Source of the DNA: Sclerotinia nivalis
Lineage: Eukaryota > Ascomycota > Leotiomycetes > Helotiales > Sclerotiniaceae
Direction: 5' to 3'
DNA length: 64,000 bases
Assembly (NCBI GenBank): GCA_029531795.1
Contig: JAPEIS010000016.1
Span: 1,922,001 to 1,986,000, forward strand
A model generated the notes under the pieces. That model worked only from the letters and a program-made list of their open reading frames with translations, searched no databases and was not told the origin of the DNA. How positions within the stretch are numbered: position 1 is the first letter of the stretch; every line of letters begins with the position of its first letter. The position numbers and the translations under genes were made by a program. Positions 24,241 to 35,870 of the stretch are shown piece by piece.

Positions 24241-27200
24241 ATTAGGTAAAATATTTGCAGAGATCTTGACGCAAGTTTCGACTATGGTATGATGGATTAG
24301 GAATGTAGAGAAGGAAGGAAATGGCAAGTCAACATGATGCTAAAAGTAATTTACCCCAGAGGGGCGTACAGGTAATTGTACCAGACGATCATCAGAATGT
24401 TGCGTGAATCTCCGACATTCTTTTTGATGCCATCATGACAGTACTAAAAACATGCAGTATGATACCGAGGAGCCCCGAACTTTGGCATATCGCGACACTG
24501 GTTATCAGCGAGCTGCCGTGACAGGCCGATTTACACTTTACACTTGCAACTAGTCTAGATCTGTGTTGGTACCTTTCCCATTGAAGGGGGGACTTAACCC
24601 ACTTCAGTCGAATTGGAGATTTCATAAGCATAAAGAAATCCGTCATTCGTCAACAGGAACGAGGGGTGTCTAGACAGCTTTAGCGTATATGTCAAGGTGG
24701 ACCTGCTTCAAAGAAAATTTCTGTCTAGATCAGCACTCTCGTGTGGTGTCCTCGTGGAGACTTATTATCGCTCCCGAGACAAGCTTCCTCCACATATTAC
24801 TCTCACTAAATATCGTGAGATTCATAAGGTTCAGAATATATGAACGGGGAAGTCGCATGTGGAAAAAGCTTATGTTTGCAAGGCATGATTGGTTAATGCT
24901 TGGTCGAATACTTCGTAGCTGTGGGAAGTATACAGCATTAATGCTTGAAGATTAAACAACGATTTTCACCCCCATGGCAAGCTATGGAGAAGGCTTGCTC
25001 AGAAAATTTAATTCTGAGATAGCAAAAAACTCCATGATTCGATGGTGGACATTCTGCTGGGTACTTTGAACGGTGGTCCACCCTTTTGATGGTGGAGACC
25101 GGAGAAATCGAGAGTGATGGAGGTTTCAAGCTAGGACAATCGATTGGACCCATCTGCTTGCAGAGTTTGAATGATGATAAAAGCTAGGATGAAGCTTTCG
25201 GAAAAGATCAAGATGGGTAGAGAAGTCCACTCCTCTGATACCAGTAGAGATTGGCATTCTAAACAAAGGCCGAAAGGAATTAGATGATTATTCATCAACG
25301 ATGTTCAAGTCAACCATCCCTAGTCTTACCTCTTGTCGCTGCTTCTGGACCATCCTGAAGCGGCTGGTACTGGCGTTCCGGAACTATCTGCGGGACCTTA
25401 CTACTCTATGCCGATACTTTCCATGATCTTCCCTAATGCAAGAATTCTTTAACTGAGTTCAGAAAGCGGACAAAAAAGCCTGTCAAGAATTCACTCATCT
25501 GACCAATTCCTCATGTCACCATTGATTCTGGCGAAGTTCATGATTTTTCCAGTGAACAGATCTTGTGCTAGCATTTACGCATCATAATCATTGCCTGTGA
25601 ATAGTTTCGAAATCTGTCAGGTTGGACACGGACTTCAATGCAGGCCCATCCACTAGTCCCATCGACAAAATTTGAACTTGGGATATCCCATCCGAAGATT
25701 CCATGTGGAAACCTTTCACGTTTTAAATTAGCGTGTGTCCACTTAAAGCTATTTTCGACGACAAGCTTGACATCAATTAATTGCCACTTTGGGCTGTGTC
25801 TAATCATTCAAAGAGACCGGCAAGTGTCAAATATTGCATTGGGATTTTGAAAGGTGTAAAAGCTCACGGATTGGTACGTGCCAGAAGAGTTTGGGGATCA
25901 CTAGTGCCAAGTGCGGGAAGTCTTCGCTAGTGGTAGTTCGAATCTAAAGTCTTAGGGGTGGATAGTTTAGTTTTTCTTCGACGCGAGTGGTAACATGCCC
26001 ACAATTTTTAATGCCACTGTGCCCGCATCCAAATGCGAATGGTATCTGTCAAATTATTTATGCTTATGGAAATCTCCCGCTTCATTTGTGGGCGAACACC
26101 GAAGAGGTGTCCAGCGAACCCTACATCAAAAAACTCAATCCTGCATGAATAACAATAGAGTTCCGTCCCAAGAATCTCTTCCTTGTTTTCACACGAACAT
26201 TCTCGCCACTTCATCTAGATGAAGTAGAACATGAGATATCTGATGAATGTCATCTAAGTTTGCCAGTGAAGTCACTAGCTCAGAGCATCTGCCCCTACCA
26301 GGCTCTCCCCAACATTGCGAGTCAGCACCGAGTCGTCGCAGTACACCCAAAAGACACACAAATCTTACGTCACATAATAACCTCTTGTAAACGAGGAACC
26401 AGAATGGGACCAGATCATCGTACTAAATCGTCGGCAATGATTTTGCTAGTCATTTCAAGCATGTCCGTATGAGCCGTCGCGCAATCGCAGGCATCAAGCT
26501 CCAAGTCCCATAAAGCTCAGTGACTAGTTTAGTCACTCTATAAGATCTTCTTATATGAATATGGAGATCCACAAAGGGGAGAAAGGACCAGGAATGTACA
26601 TCATCTGTACGTACATCGCATTGGAATCATTTTAACCATTCATCTTCCGTCACTGATAGTCAACTTCCATGACCGCCACGATCATATGAACGGCGTCAAG
26701 TCGAGAGTATACGCTAGGCGTCTCAAGATTGTCCATCATATCGTCTGATGACCGAGTACGTCACGAGTTGTCTCCACAAATTAATGTGAGTCCTTATCAA
26801 TGAATCCAGCTGCAGACGAAGCTTGCTTTATGATTACCAATCCTCTCATCTATTGACCTCTAAGTTGCGAGGCGTCATAGACACACTGTCGTAAATATTC
26901 GATTCTTCATTGTTCTACAAATAAGCGCGGCGTAGCAATGTAACAGTACATACTTGCAGATCCATACATCCTATCTCATGAAGTGGTCCCTTGTGTTCGT
27001 TATTTTCTCCTCCAATCACAGATCTTGAATAGACATATTGGCCTCAAATTTCGTATAACGTGATGTAAGCGCCCACTCCTGCAGCCCTATATTTGGACTT
27101 CAACGCCATGGGCACAGAAGGATCTTACACTTCCGTTAATTTGATCCTGCAATCTTAAATCCTAAAGCACTAACATCTCAAAAGATGTCTTCTCCATGTT

Positions 27201-27316
27201 TGTATAACTTCTTTTTTCTCTCTCTCATTATGCACGGTGACCACATTTTCCCATTATATCCACAAAGATCTGCAGCTGACAGCAGCTGTCAGCAGCTGTA
27301 TGATGTAAATTGAAAT
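24241..27316. other. 3-kb gene-poor region
   Basis: No convincing gene. Several readings of 60-90 residues occur on both strands. Two minus-strand ones, 25568-25807 (contains SSNFVDGTSGWACIEVRV) and 26008-26214 (contains C-x-C and C-x-x-C spacing), look slightly more protein-like but do not join in frame, so at most they are remnants. An 18-bp perfect palindrome (ACTTCATCTAGATGAAGT) lies near 26208-26225, and a 7-bp-arm inverted repeat (GTGACTA...TAGTCAC) near 26520-26536. The part next to 27317 should be the promoter of the next gene. Confidence 0.45.
27275..27293. repeat. Perfect 9-bp inverted repeat upstream of a secreted-protein gene
   Basis: GCTGACAGC, one base, then GCTGTCAGC. It sits inside a longer run of CAGCTG/CAGCAGCTG words (27272-27300) and ends 23 bp before the ATG at 27317. 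It could be a protein-binding dyad or a hairpin in the leader; neither is shown by the sequence. Confidence 0.6.
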
Positions 27317-28213
27317 ATGCTTCTCCCACTTGATCGATTGTATCCGCTCTTTTTGGCTTTTTGGATCGGCAGTCGAGGAATTGGTGCGCAATCTTCAACG
27401 GCGTTGTTTGCTGGTGATTATCCGGTTGTCGCATATGCGATTGGCTCAGTATGTCATTTCCTAGTCGATGTGATAAAGAAATCTACTAACATGACATCCC
27501 AAGACTGCAAATGGTGCCACTACATATTTAATGGCATGTCCAGCAGGTTCAGATACCTCATCATGTAACTTTCAACAACCATACACCTTGACTCAGGGAC
27601 CTTCAACCGTTCAATTTGCAATGACATTTCCTGGTTCCACGTATGTCCTCTAAGTTTTATCACCTTGAATACATTTCTAATATATTCTAGAACTATGACT
27701 CTGGGCTGCGCACTTTCCGGCTCCGCATCAATGGCATGTCTCGCGACTGAATTAATTCCAGGCTATACCAAAACCGCAACAACAACTGTGACCGACGCTG
27801 AGGCTACCTCGAGATTCCGCGCAGTTTCAATGGCTACACATTCTGCAGCTTTACTTACGTATGCTGCAGGTGCGAATACAGCATCAAGTTCAATCGTGAT
27901 GACATCTGGTTCTAGCGCTGGAGTATTAAGGACGAGCTCGGCTACAAGCGCTGCTATTACACCTGCACCAAAATCTGGAATTACAAGTAATGGAACCGCT
28001 GTTGGTACTATTAAACCGAGTTTATTGCCGGGGACTGCGAGTTCTTTAACTTCATTGTCGAGTGTGAGTTGGCCGAGTGGTAGTCCTACCGCTACAACTG
28101 TTGCCCCCAAGAGTTCTGTGGGAGGTGGAATGAGAGCCGGAGTAAAGGACAGTGCTAACTTCGGACTGTTGGGAGTAATGGGTATAATTGGGATGGAAAT
28201 TTTGGGATTATGA
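27317..28213 (+). CDS. Secreted, probably GPI-anchored protein of unknown function
   Basis: Three exons: 27317-27448, 27504-27640 and 27691-28213, 263 residues. Intron 1 (27449-27503) has CTACTAAC as branch site and an AAG acceptor; intron 2 (27641-27690) is GTATGT...TAG. Seen: an N-terminal signal peptide ending near GIGAQ, a compact domain containing TANGATTYLMACPAGSDTSS and FQQPYTLTQGPSTVQFAM with cysteines that could pair, then a Thr/Ser-rich stalk from about residue 130 and a hydrophobic C-terminus (GLLGVMGIIGMEILGL) typical of a GPI signal. This layout is common in filamentous-fungal cell-wall proteins. I recognise the style but not a named family. Confidence 0.8.
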
Positions 28214-29168
28214 GGATATATAGTCTGAAATGATGGGGGACTGAAAAGATATTTATGAGGAATGAGGAAGGATGGTAAATTATTACGTTGGATATATGAT
28301 TGATCAATGTGAGTATGTATATGGATATGCTTGGAGGTGTTTTGTGGTTGTTTATAGCGAAGCGTAGTGACTGTTCAGCAATTTGTATGGAGCTTTGAAC
28401 ACTGAATATTTTATTAAGGATTGCATTTGGATGGTTGTTTGATAATGAAAGACTTTTAATGTTGAATTCATTTTGGATCTTCAGATGGTCTTGGTTGATC
28501 AGATGTCATAGAGATACCAATTTTCAAAATCCTTCTGCCAAGTACGCAGGGTATACAGTGAGAACATTCTACCAATCAATCAATTATCGTTGATATTTGT
28601 CTTCCTAGAGAGAAATAGTTACAAAAGCATTCTTTGAGGACATAGCAAAAGCTTGCTGCTGAACGTGTGAAAAGCATTTTGGAATGTACCAAAGCTTCGG
28701 AATCTCCTACACCACAAGTGAACAGCTAGTTCGTAATTGGGAGTGCAAAATACGGAATATGCTATTGCTTGCATAATGTGATTATTGAATCAGAGTCCGG
28801 GGAATGAAAACGGCATCTTAATTCTTCAGAAACACAATGATCAAATATCCTAAGTAAAATCACACACGGCACCAAACTCCTAATCCGGTCCTCATCTCCG
28901 GTTTTTGCCAGAAAGCCATTGAAAGAAATGCTCAGTCATTCCTCAAACGCCATGTTATTAGTATCCTTTTCACACCCCAGCCTCAAACCCAAATTGCTAG
29001 CACCTATTCATCATTGTTGTTGAAAGCCCCACGACCCGGAATAGGAACCGCGGCAACAGTAGGTCGGCTAGCTTGGAGAGTGGTTGAGACAAAGCCCGAG
29101 ATAAGATTCGTGGTTGCGGTACTCCCTGCCACGTGCAAAATGATTGGAACGACCCGGAGAAAAGGTTT
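28214..29168. other. Intergenic region between two convergent small genes
   Basis: No gene seen. It should contain the 3' untranslated regions of both flanking genes. Composition is ordinary. Confidence 0.5.
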
Positions 29169-29876
29169 CTAATTGGGGTTTATTGTTAAGGTAGCGGTCG
29201 AAACATCAATGGCTGTACTCGTAACCGTCGGAGTAACAGTAATTTGGACCGTGTTCACGACATTGAAAGTTTGCGTTCTCGTGACTTCAATAGTGCTAGT
29301 TGGAATTCCATCATCCGTGGCTTGAATGGGCTGATCCGCAGGCTCAGCAAGCACTGGAAGAGGTTTAAACACGATAAAAGATGGAGTGGGAGTAGCAGAT
29401 AGCTGGATAGCTCCCAGATTCAATGATGAAGCAAGGTCTGATACTGTGAAAACCTGATCACCGAGCGTCAAGACTTCGCGGCGCCTAGCACCTGTCGTAG
29501 CCGGAATCGGGCTTACGGTCACCGTTGAGAGTTCGACAGTTGTGCTAGTTGCATCAGAAATAAGACCAAAATTCTCGAGCAGCGATCCTGCTATGTCAGA
29601 AGCACAGCTGAAGACTTTGTTCCGTTGAAACGCTGTAACTTGGACACAGTCTTCGGAGATCGCACTTTTTATGGTAGATATTTCCGACTCCAAGTCATTT
29701 CTCCGTTGGTTTAGAGGCTTAGAAGTGGCGATTGAAGTATCTCGCGTTACAGTCGACTCTTCTCTCGCTGTGATCATGGTTGTGAACGTAGTTTCGATGG
29801 CGCGGACTTGTGGAAGGGCAAATGCTGCCGCATGGAAGAAGGCAAGTAGGAGAATGAGGTAGTAAGAGGAATGCAT
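29169..29876 (-). CDS. Predicted secreted Thr-rich protein, unknown function
   Basis: Single frame of 235 residues from an ATG at 29876. Seen: a clear signal peptide (MHSSYYLILLLAFFHAAAFA, residues 1-20), Thr/Val/Ser-rich sequence throughout, basic pairs (QRRN near 57-60 and ARRRE near 134) that may be Kex2-like cleavage sites, two cysteines at about 77 and 91, and a C-terminus of repeated V-T-x-T-x-T style ending TLTINPN. No membrane anchor at the C-terminus. I know no family. It lies 0.9 kb from a shorter gene of similar style on the same strand, so the two may be diverged tandem copies. Confidence 0.65.
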   Translation of the reverse strand: MHSSYYLILLLAFFHAAAFALPQVRAIETTFTTMITAREESTVTRDTSIATSKPLNQRRNDLESEISTIKSAISEDCVQVTAFQRNKVFSCASDIAGSLLENFGLISDATSTTVELSTVTVSPIPATTGARRREVLTLGDQVFTVSDLASSLNLGAIQLSATPTPSFIVFKPLPVLAEPADQPIQATDDGIPTSTIEVTRTQTFNVVNTVQITVTPTVTSTAIDVSTATLTINPN

Positions 29877-30788
29877 GTTGAAGAACGCGTCCTTTTGAAT
29901 CTCCTACTATATTATGTATTTCATTTTTACAGGTACATTAACAAGACAGGATAGCAAGATGCTGTCATATCGATAAGTTACTTGATTGTTGGCATCTATT
30001 TTGGACCTTCCACTTTGAGACAGCTATTTGTACCTTACATGTGCAAAATGTAGTGAGCTGCACTCAAGAATATCTTAAACATGATTACATTTTATTTCAG
30101 GTTCAGATCCAAGACAAGCAGAATTGAAATTTAAAGTTAACACGTTACTTTGCTTGTGGCAGTGTTAAGAGTATTTTTGATATCTTCACTGTGCCGCAAC
30201 GTGGGCATTTGCAACAGTTGGATCTTTCGTGGTGGATGACAGCTATTTCTGCCAGAGCGTACATGAAGTATTTCGCAGTATTTCATAATAATCACTTGAT
30301 GTCCACTATGCAGTTTCAATTACGTGCCAATTCCAAAATCATTACAGTCATATCAAATGGCTAATTGTGATGGTCTTTTCGTAAATCATGCCCAAACCAG
30401 TTGGGAAGAGTAGTTGCATTGAAAGAGAAAGCTATCGAGAACTATTAACTCATGGATATAGAAGAGATATAGAGGCATAAAGAATGACACAGCTGCGCTC
30501 TTCAGAAGTCACAGTATAATGAATGGCTACAGGTTTACCCAAAAACGACAGTACATCCGAGAGTATCGCAAAAAATCAGGCCCACAAACAGAAAAATAAA
30601 TCCCAAATGTAAAAACATATTGCACTCGCCATTAGACACTCTTTTCACACTCGGCTGTACATCTTTGAACCAGGAACCAAGCTAGCAGGTGTTCATAGGA
30701 ATTGAGCGTGGGTGTCGATATGGTTGCAGTGGCTGACATATCAAAACAATGTGTGGGAATTGAAAGCGTATACCCCGCAGCATCCATA
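29877..30788. other. Intergenic region between two secreted-protein genes
   Basis: About 0.9 kb; nothing recognisable. It holds the promoter of the 29169-29876 gene. Confidence 0.45.
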
Positions 30789-31289
30789 TCAATTCGCACT
30801 TATCGTGGATATAGATAATGAAAAAGTAGTGAAATCGGGAATCACCAGGGTAGTAAATTCCGTCGAAATAGCTGAAGGTGTAATTGCCGCCAGTGGTCCT
30901 AAGTCTAAGGTGTTACGACGCTTCTTTGACTGAACCAAATTGGAGGTCGTTCTGATGGCTGTGGTCGTGGTCGTGGCTGTGGTTTGATGTTTCGTGGTCT
31001 CAATTTGGCTGAGATTATCCGCGACCTCGGGACTGATTGTCATTTCAGGATCTTGAACGGCAATTTTTGCGTTTCTGGCAGTAACAATCGTTTTAAATGT
31101 CGTTACTATCGCACTTCTTCTATCCGGTTGGTCATTCGTGACCAGATATGGCTGAGCATCCGCACCAGTCGAGACCGACACTGCGCGGGCATCATGAATC
31201 TTGGCGTCAAACTTTCCTCCCTGAAATTCCGATACCGTCGAGTGGGAAACGGCCAAGAAGAAGAATATGAGGAGATTTTTAGGATGCAT
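30789..31289 (-). CDS. Predicted secreted Thr-rich protein, unknown function (possible paralogue)
   Basis: 166 residues from the ATG at 31289. This start is preferred over the upstream in-frame codon at 31415 because it begins directly with a signal peptide (MHPKNLLIFFFLAVSHSTVSE). Seen: an ITTFKT-like Thr/Val segment (TTFKTIVTARNAK) resembling TTFTTMITAREES in the neighbour, a run of Thr (TTATTTTTAIRTT), a basic cluster KKRRN, and a C-terminus rich in T, S and F without membrane anchor. It has no cysteine after the signal peptide. Support is the signal peptide and the likeness to the neighbouring gene; function unknown. Confidence 0.55.
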   Translation of the reverse strand: MHPKNLLIFFFLAVSHSTVSEFQGGKFDAKIHDARAVSVSTGADAQPYLVTNDQPDRRSAIVTTFKTIVTARNAKIAVQDPEMTISPEVADNLSQIETTKHQTTATTTTTAIRTTSNLVQSKKRRNTLDLGPLAAITPSAISTEFTTLVIPDFTTFSLSISTISAN

Positions 31290-33427
31290 TTCGAGATGGA
31301 CTGATTTGACGAGTGTGGATATAGCCTTTGAATGTCCGATCTTTTGCGTCGTGGAGTAATTGAATGAACAGATTCTAAGTAGATAGAGATAGAATGGGAC
31401 GCACAGAGCTTTCATCTGGGTGCCATAAGATATAGAAACAGTCTATATAGTGTGCACTACTATATTTGCCCTTGCTTCCGAGGGGGAGTATGTGTTTCGG
31501 TTTATGTATTCAAGTGTCTTTATTTATAGCTGAGATAAAACACACACAAAAATACCACATTTCTCGTGATTGCAATATGTATGCTGGCCGGTCTGTACAC
31601 CGGACCATACCGCAGATATGGTTGTTGGCAAGAAGATATGATATTCGTGCTATTTAAACCTAAAACAAAGAGTCCGAAAGTCAATATGTATCAAGAATGC
31701 ACCAAAAATAACTTTCTAGAGACATTGAAATATTTCAGAAGAGTAAGCAAGTCTTCTTTTGTATTTGTTGAGGCTATGTTAGCGGCGTACTTGTATGTGC
31801 CGCACTGGTGGCAACTGTTTGGTGAAAGCCACTCATTGTTTTGTGTACTTGAGACAATACAGTAAAATCGATGCACATGAAAGAGACAGCAGCATAGGAA
31901 TTTTTCAAATAGCAAAGAAGGGCTTCATATCTGGAGAATCTATATCGCCTGTAAAGGAATTTTCAGCCGTGACTCCGCTGGAGTGCCTCCTAGCAGTGGT
32001 CTAATCTTCGGACTGAATAATTTCACCTACATGGCATACCACGCGATATAATTGCACCCTGAATTTTCAAGCCTCGACACGACGATCTGAGCATCTTCGT
32101 GGTCTCTAAGCATAGAGATGAAGATAAAAATTCGTAAGGTAGAAAGCACTAGCCACTAGGAAATGAGGCGGATATAGGTAGAAGACGAGCGAGCGGGAAA
32201 TTCAATCCAACCATTAAATCGTTAGACTTGATTGGGTGTGTGAGGCGTTAGAGACAGGAAAATTACGTGGATTATGAGACCAAATATATCGCGGTACCTG
32301 GAGTTCCTGAAGAGATTCACAAATAGAGAGATTACGGTCGAGTACGGGGGTTGGACACAAAAGAGGAAGACAGAGTAGGTGCCAAGCTTTTGAATTCCGG
32401 CCAGCTTCAATGGCTTGACTGTTCGCAGCTATTGCATACATTGAAGCTTGACTTAGGATTCGATGAGGATGCCAAATATTGGCAACCGCTTGTACGAGTA
32501 GAATCATATCAGAGCAAGGCGCGAAATTTCCGCGCCTACCATAATTCTGACAACCTTCTCTCCAGGATTTGAAACAACCCCATGCTACCAACAATTAGCC
32601 TCATTGCTCATAGGTTGATAATATCGAAATCCCAAGGCTCGCTCGTACGCCGCACCTGTAAACGCCAGGAGTCGGCGTGATTTGCGATTATTCCAGGCAG
32701 AAATAATTTCGAAGTACTCAAAGCCAATGCACCAGCCCGTTACATAGGTCCCACCCATACTGAGCGGTTCCTCATCTTAGCATGTTAATTTTTTTTTGAC
32801 ATGTGCAGATGGACATGACTTCGCGAAATCTCGCTATAATGCATCACTAAAGCTGAAAAAAGAACCGTGAAATGGAGGAAGTCCTTCATGTTTGAGCTAT
32901 GGCTCCGGCGATTTGGTTCCTCTTTGCACCCTTACCGCTAGCACACTTCTCACAAGGGCAGACTTCAGAATTTCATATCTAAACCTTAGTATTCTCTCCT
33001 CATTAACAGTACACGAAACTGGGCATATTTAAAATGTAGGAATGCCCACTGATAAAATCGGCCTCATTAGGAAGAGCTGGGGTGGCAGATTCGAGATGCG
33101 GCCAAGTAGGCGAGGACTAGCTGGCCTTACAAAGTGCAATACTGAAGCCTTTTCTTCGAGTAGCTCACATAAACCCCTACCATCCTAAGCAGAAGCTAGC
33201 GAGAATGATAAAAGCTGAACTCTAGAAAACTCCGGGAAAGTAAAATTGAATTCATACACCATCACTTCCTTCAGCAACTACACGTATTAATTAAGCCAGC
33301 CCAACATCAGACAAGTATTCTCCACGTCTGATTCAAAGCCTACCTTTACCACTAGAATTTCATTATTATAATAACATTTATACCGACATTCTTCACCAGA
33401 TCTTATTCTCATTTCGTTCTCCTCAAC
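31290..33427. other. 2.1-kb region without a recognised gene
   Basis: Readings such as 31566-31865 (+) and 32214-32594 (-) show no signal peptide, domain or plausible splice partners. The last 150 bp before 33428 are likely promoter and leader of the next gene (CATTTATACC-like TATA motif near 33377). Confidence 0.45.
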
Positions 33428-34146
33428 ATGGCCTCCACAGCCAAGCAATTTACTACCAGATATTTGGTCTCTTTTCTTGCATTACCTATCATGTTATTTT
33501 CCAACTCAGCTTGCGCCTTTCCAGCAGCTAGTGCTACTGCTGATCCACTGGTAACAAAAGTTGTGTCCAACCCGACTGCAACTTTAAACGAACGTGGCAG
33601 TAAGGGAAACCTGATATGGACAAGTGATGTGGCTGCATATACAAATTGTTGTCAGTATACTTCTGAATTTGGAAGCAATGGTGCTTTTAGAATCAACTTG
33701 GCGGGAGTAAGTGAACCTCTCCACTAGAGAGTATAGACTAACCTTAACCGTAGTGGGGAAACACCGATAATACACCAAATGTGGATGTTACTCTTTCCCA
33801 AGACGAATGTGTGCCGGGTCTAGTAGCAAATATCAAGTCTCGAGGTAACTATTGCCTTCTTTATCCATGCATCCTACCTGTAACTGACGAGTCAACCCAT
33901 ATAGGAGGCAAAATTGTTGACTCCTCTTGGACTTGTGTACCGTCTTATGGTGCGCCAGGTGACACTTTTGTTTATTTCGAGCTGAAGAAAGGAGATAGTG
34001 AAATGGTAACAGATTCGCTCTATGCAATCGATAGGATTTCACCTGCGTGGAAGTGTCTGAATGATCTGGATGTATACCACGATAAAGTTAAAGCGTGTGA
34101 CATTCAGATGGGAAATAATTTGAAGTCTGGTAAAGGCAGGGAGTAA
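33428..34146 (+). CDS. Small secreted cysteine-containing protein (effector-like candidate)
   Basis: Exons 33428-33706 and 33754-34146, joined in phase 0 across GTAAGT...TAG (branch GACTAAC), give 223 residues. Seen: a signal peptide (residues 1 to about 30, ending SACAFPA), then NCCQYTSEFG and later single cysteines in DECVPG, WTCVPS, WKCLND and KACDIQ. A second in-frame interval, 33845-33904 (GTAACT...TATAG, exactly 60 nt with ACTGACG before the acceptor), may be a further intron; removing it gives 203 residues and six mature cysteines instead of eight, even in both cases. Small secreted Cys-rich proteins of plant-associated fungi are often effectors, but nothing here shows that role. The family is not recognised. 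Confidence 0.65.
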
Positions 34147-35079
34147 GTGATGATGGTTTGATTGAATGGAGATGGTTGGTGAGAAGTTAATGTAGGCGGA
34201 GTTGACGGGATGATTATGTGTCATGCAGGATACCCAGGCGCCCGCTAGGAGGAAATTGGTTCTTTCACTGTGTTATTTTTATTTTCTGGTAATAAACCAT
34301 GTGGTATTGGGGAACGAAGAAATGAGTGATCTATAGAGATATGAGAGGCGGGGTATGAATTCATGTCGCTAGCGGTTCATGCTGCATTTACGGGTTGGAA
34401 TTCACGGCCTTTCCCCGCATATTAGATCAGAGTTTGCACGGGACACGAAAAAATCTGAGGTTATCTGAAAGATTCAATGATGTGCCTCAAGTGCATACAT
34501 TTCGCTGTGTGAGAGAACACCGTGTGAAGTGAGCGGAGAAAACCCATTTTGAAGTAGTAGCGGTAGGTACAATCCAGCCACCTAGAAGATATTAAGGATA
34601 AATAAGCTAATCGGCTCACCCATGCATTCGGATTAATCAACTCATAGGTCATGCTATTGAGAAATAATCAGTAACCGAATCTCTTTGACTTAAAAGCGAA
34701 AGGGTTGAAAAAGGTGCTCGGAAAAAAAGAAAAGCACCAAATTACCAATATCCGCATATGGCCGACGAATCCAAAGGCAAAGAACAGGATTTTACTTCCA
34801 TGGGGACATAATTACCTGCATAAAAAACATGCATTCTGAATCACCCGGAATTGTGCACGCCGGAAAGTTGTTTAAATTTGCTATATCCCCAAGTATATCC
34901 GGAAATCCCTAGGAATATCCGTTGTATGTCAGACTTATTATTTATTTCGAGAGAATCCTCTCAATTACATCGAGAAACATTCACCAATTTGATTCTTTGC
35001 ATTACTTCCACGGCAAAAATTCATTTCGTTCATTGAATCTCATATCATCCTCGACTCGCCGAAAATTAAGTCGCTAATC
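34147..35079. other. Intergenic region before the DJ-1/PfpI gene
   Basis: About 0.9 kb with no gene seen. Several TATCC/ATATCCG words cluster at 34885-34925 without clear periodicity. Confidence 0.45.
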
Positions 35080-35870
35080 ATGGCTCCAATCAACTTCGGT
35101 GTTCTTATGATTCCTTATCAAACTGTTGATGTAGCCATGCCCTTGGATGTTTTGGGCTCATGCGTAAGTCATCTAGACCTCATTTGGTAAATTTTTCGTT
35201 GTAGGCTAATGCTATACATAGTCCAAAGCAATGATGGAAGCTTGCCAATCTTTTAACACACCAGGGATTGATCGCTTGATCAAGCACGCAATTGATATCA
35301 GTTTCTTTCACATCAATGAAACCATGGTAAGAGGATCGGTAGGTAAAAAGCCAGAGCACAATCTAATATCGGATACAGGAACCTGTTGAAACCTCCGCTG
35401 GATTCAAGGTGGCAGCAACAACCACCTTGACAGACTGCCCACCCCTCGATTACCTCATCATTGGTGGTCCAATACCTACTTATCGTCTACCCGAATCTTT
35501 CAAGAGCTTTATCCGTGCTCATGTCGAAGCAGGAAAGGGTCTTTTCACGACTTGCATTGGTGCAGTAACTGTTGCGCAGACGGGCATCCTCGATGGAAAG
35601 AAAGCAACAATGAATCATTGTTTCTTTGAATATGCTAAGAAACATTTTCCCAACGTTAATTGGACTATTGATGCTCAATGGGTTATTGATGGAAATATTT
35701 GGACGGCAGGTGGTGCTTGTGCTGGTATGGATATGATGGCTAGTTGGGTCATGGATAGGTGTGGTATGGACCTTGCGAAATTTGCGTTTGAGAATTTGGA
35801 CTATGAACCTAGGGATGTGAGAGGAGATAGAGTTCTTCCTCAGCAACATCATCATGCCGTGGAAATTTGA
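35080..35870 (+). CDS. DJ-1/PfpI family protein
   Basis: Class I glutamine-amidotransferase-like fold; relatives include chaperones, glyoxalases, isonitrile hydratases and transcription regulators. Three exons: 35080-35163, 35222-35326 and 35379-35870, all phase-0 joins, 226 residues. Seen: MAPINFGVLMIPYQTVDVAMPLDVLG at the N-terminus, LDYLIIGGP, and the nucleophile-elbow segment GLFTTCIGA with Cys122, then LDGKKATMNHC and TAGGACAGMDMMASWV. The presence of the elbow cysteine and of a His/Asn-rich segment after it (MNHCFFEYAK) is typical of the fungal ThiJ/PfpI group. No targeting signal, so cytosolic. The substrate cannot be told from the sequence. Confidence 0.9.

Noticed and set aside
24689..24955. 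88-codon plus-strand frame upstream of the rhamnosidase-family gene
   Set aside because: No features beyond an open frame; amino-acid use looks random.
25860..25950. GTTCGAATC-like B-box suggesting a tRNA
   Set aside because: No A-box at the right spacing and no acceptor-stem pairing; no tRNA gene found in the window.
26208..26225. 18-bp perfect palindrome as a regulatory operator
   Set aside because: About 1.1 kb from the nearest start codon and single; recorded only in the intergenic entry.
30290..31800. Possible additional exons linking the two Thr-rich secreted genes into one
   Set aside because: Both have their own signal peptide and stop, so they are separate genes.
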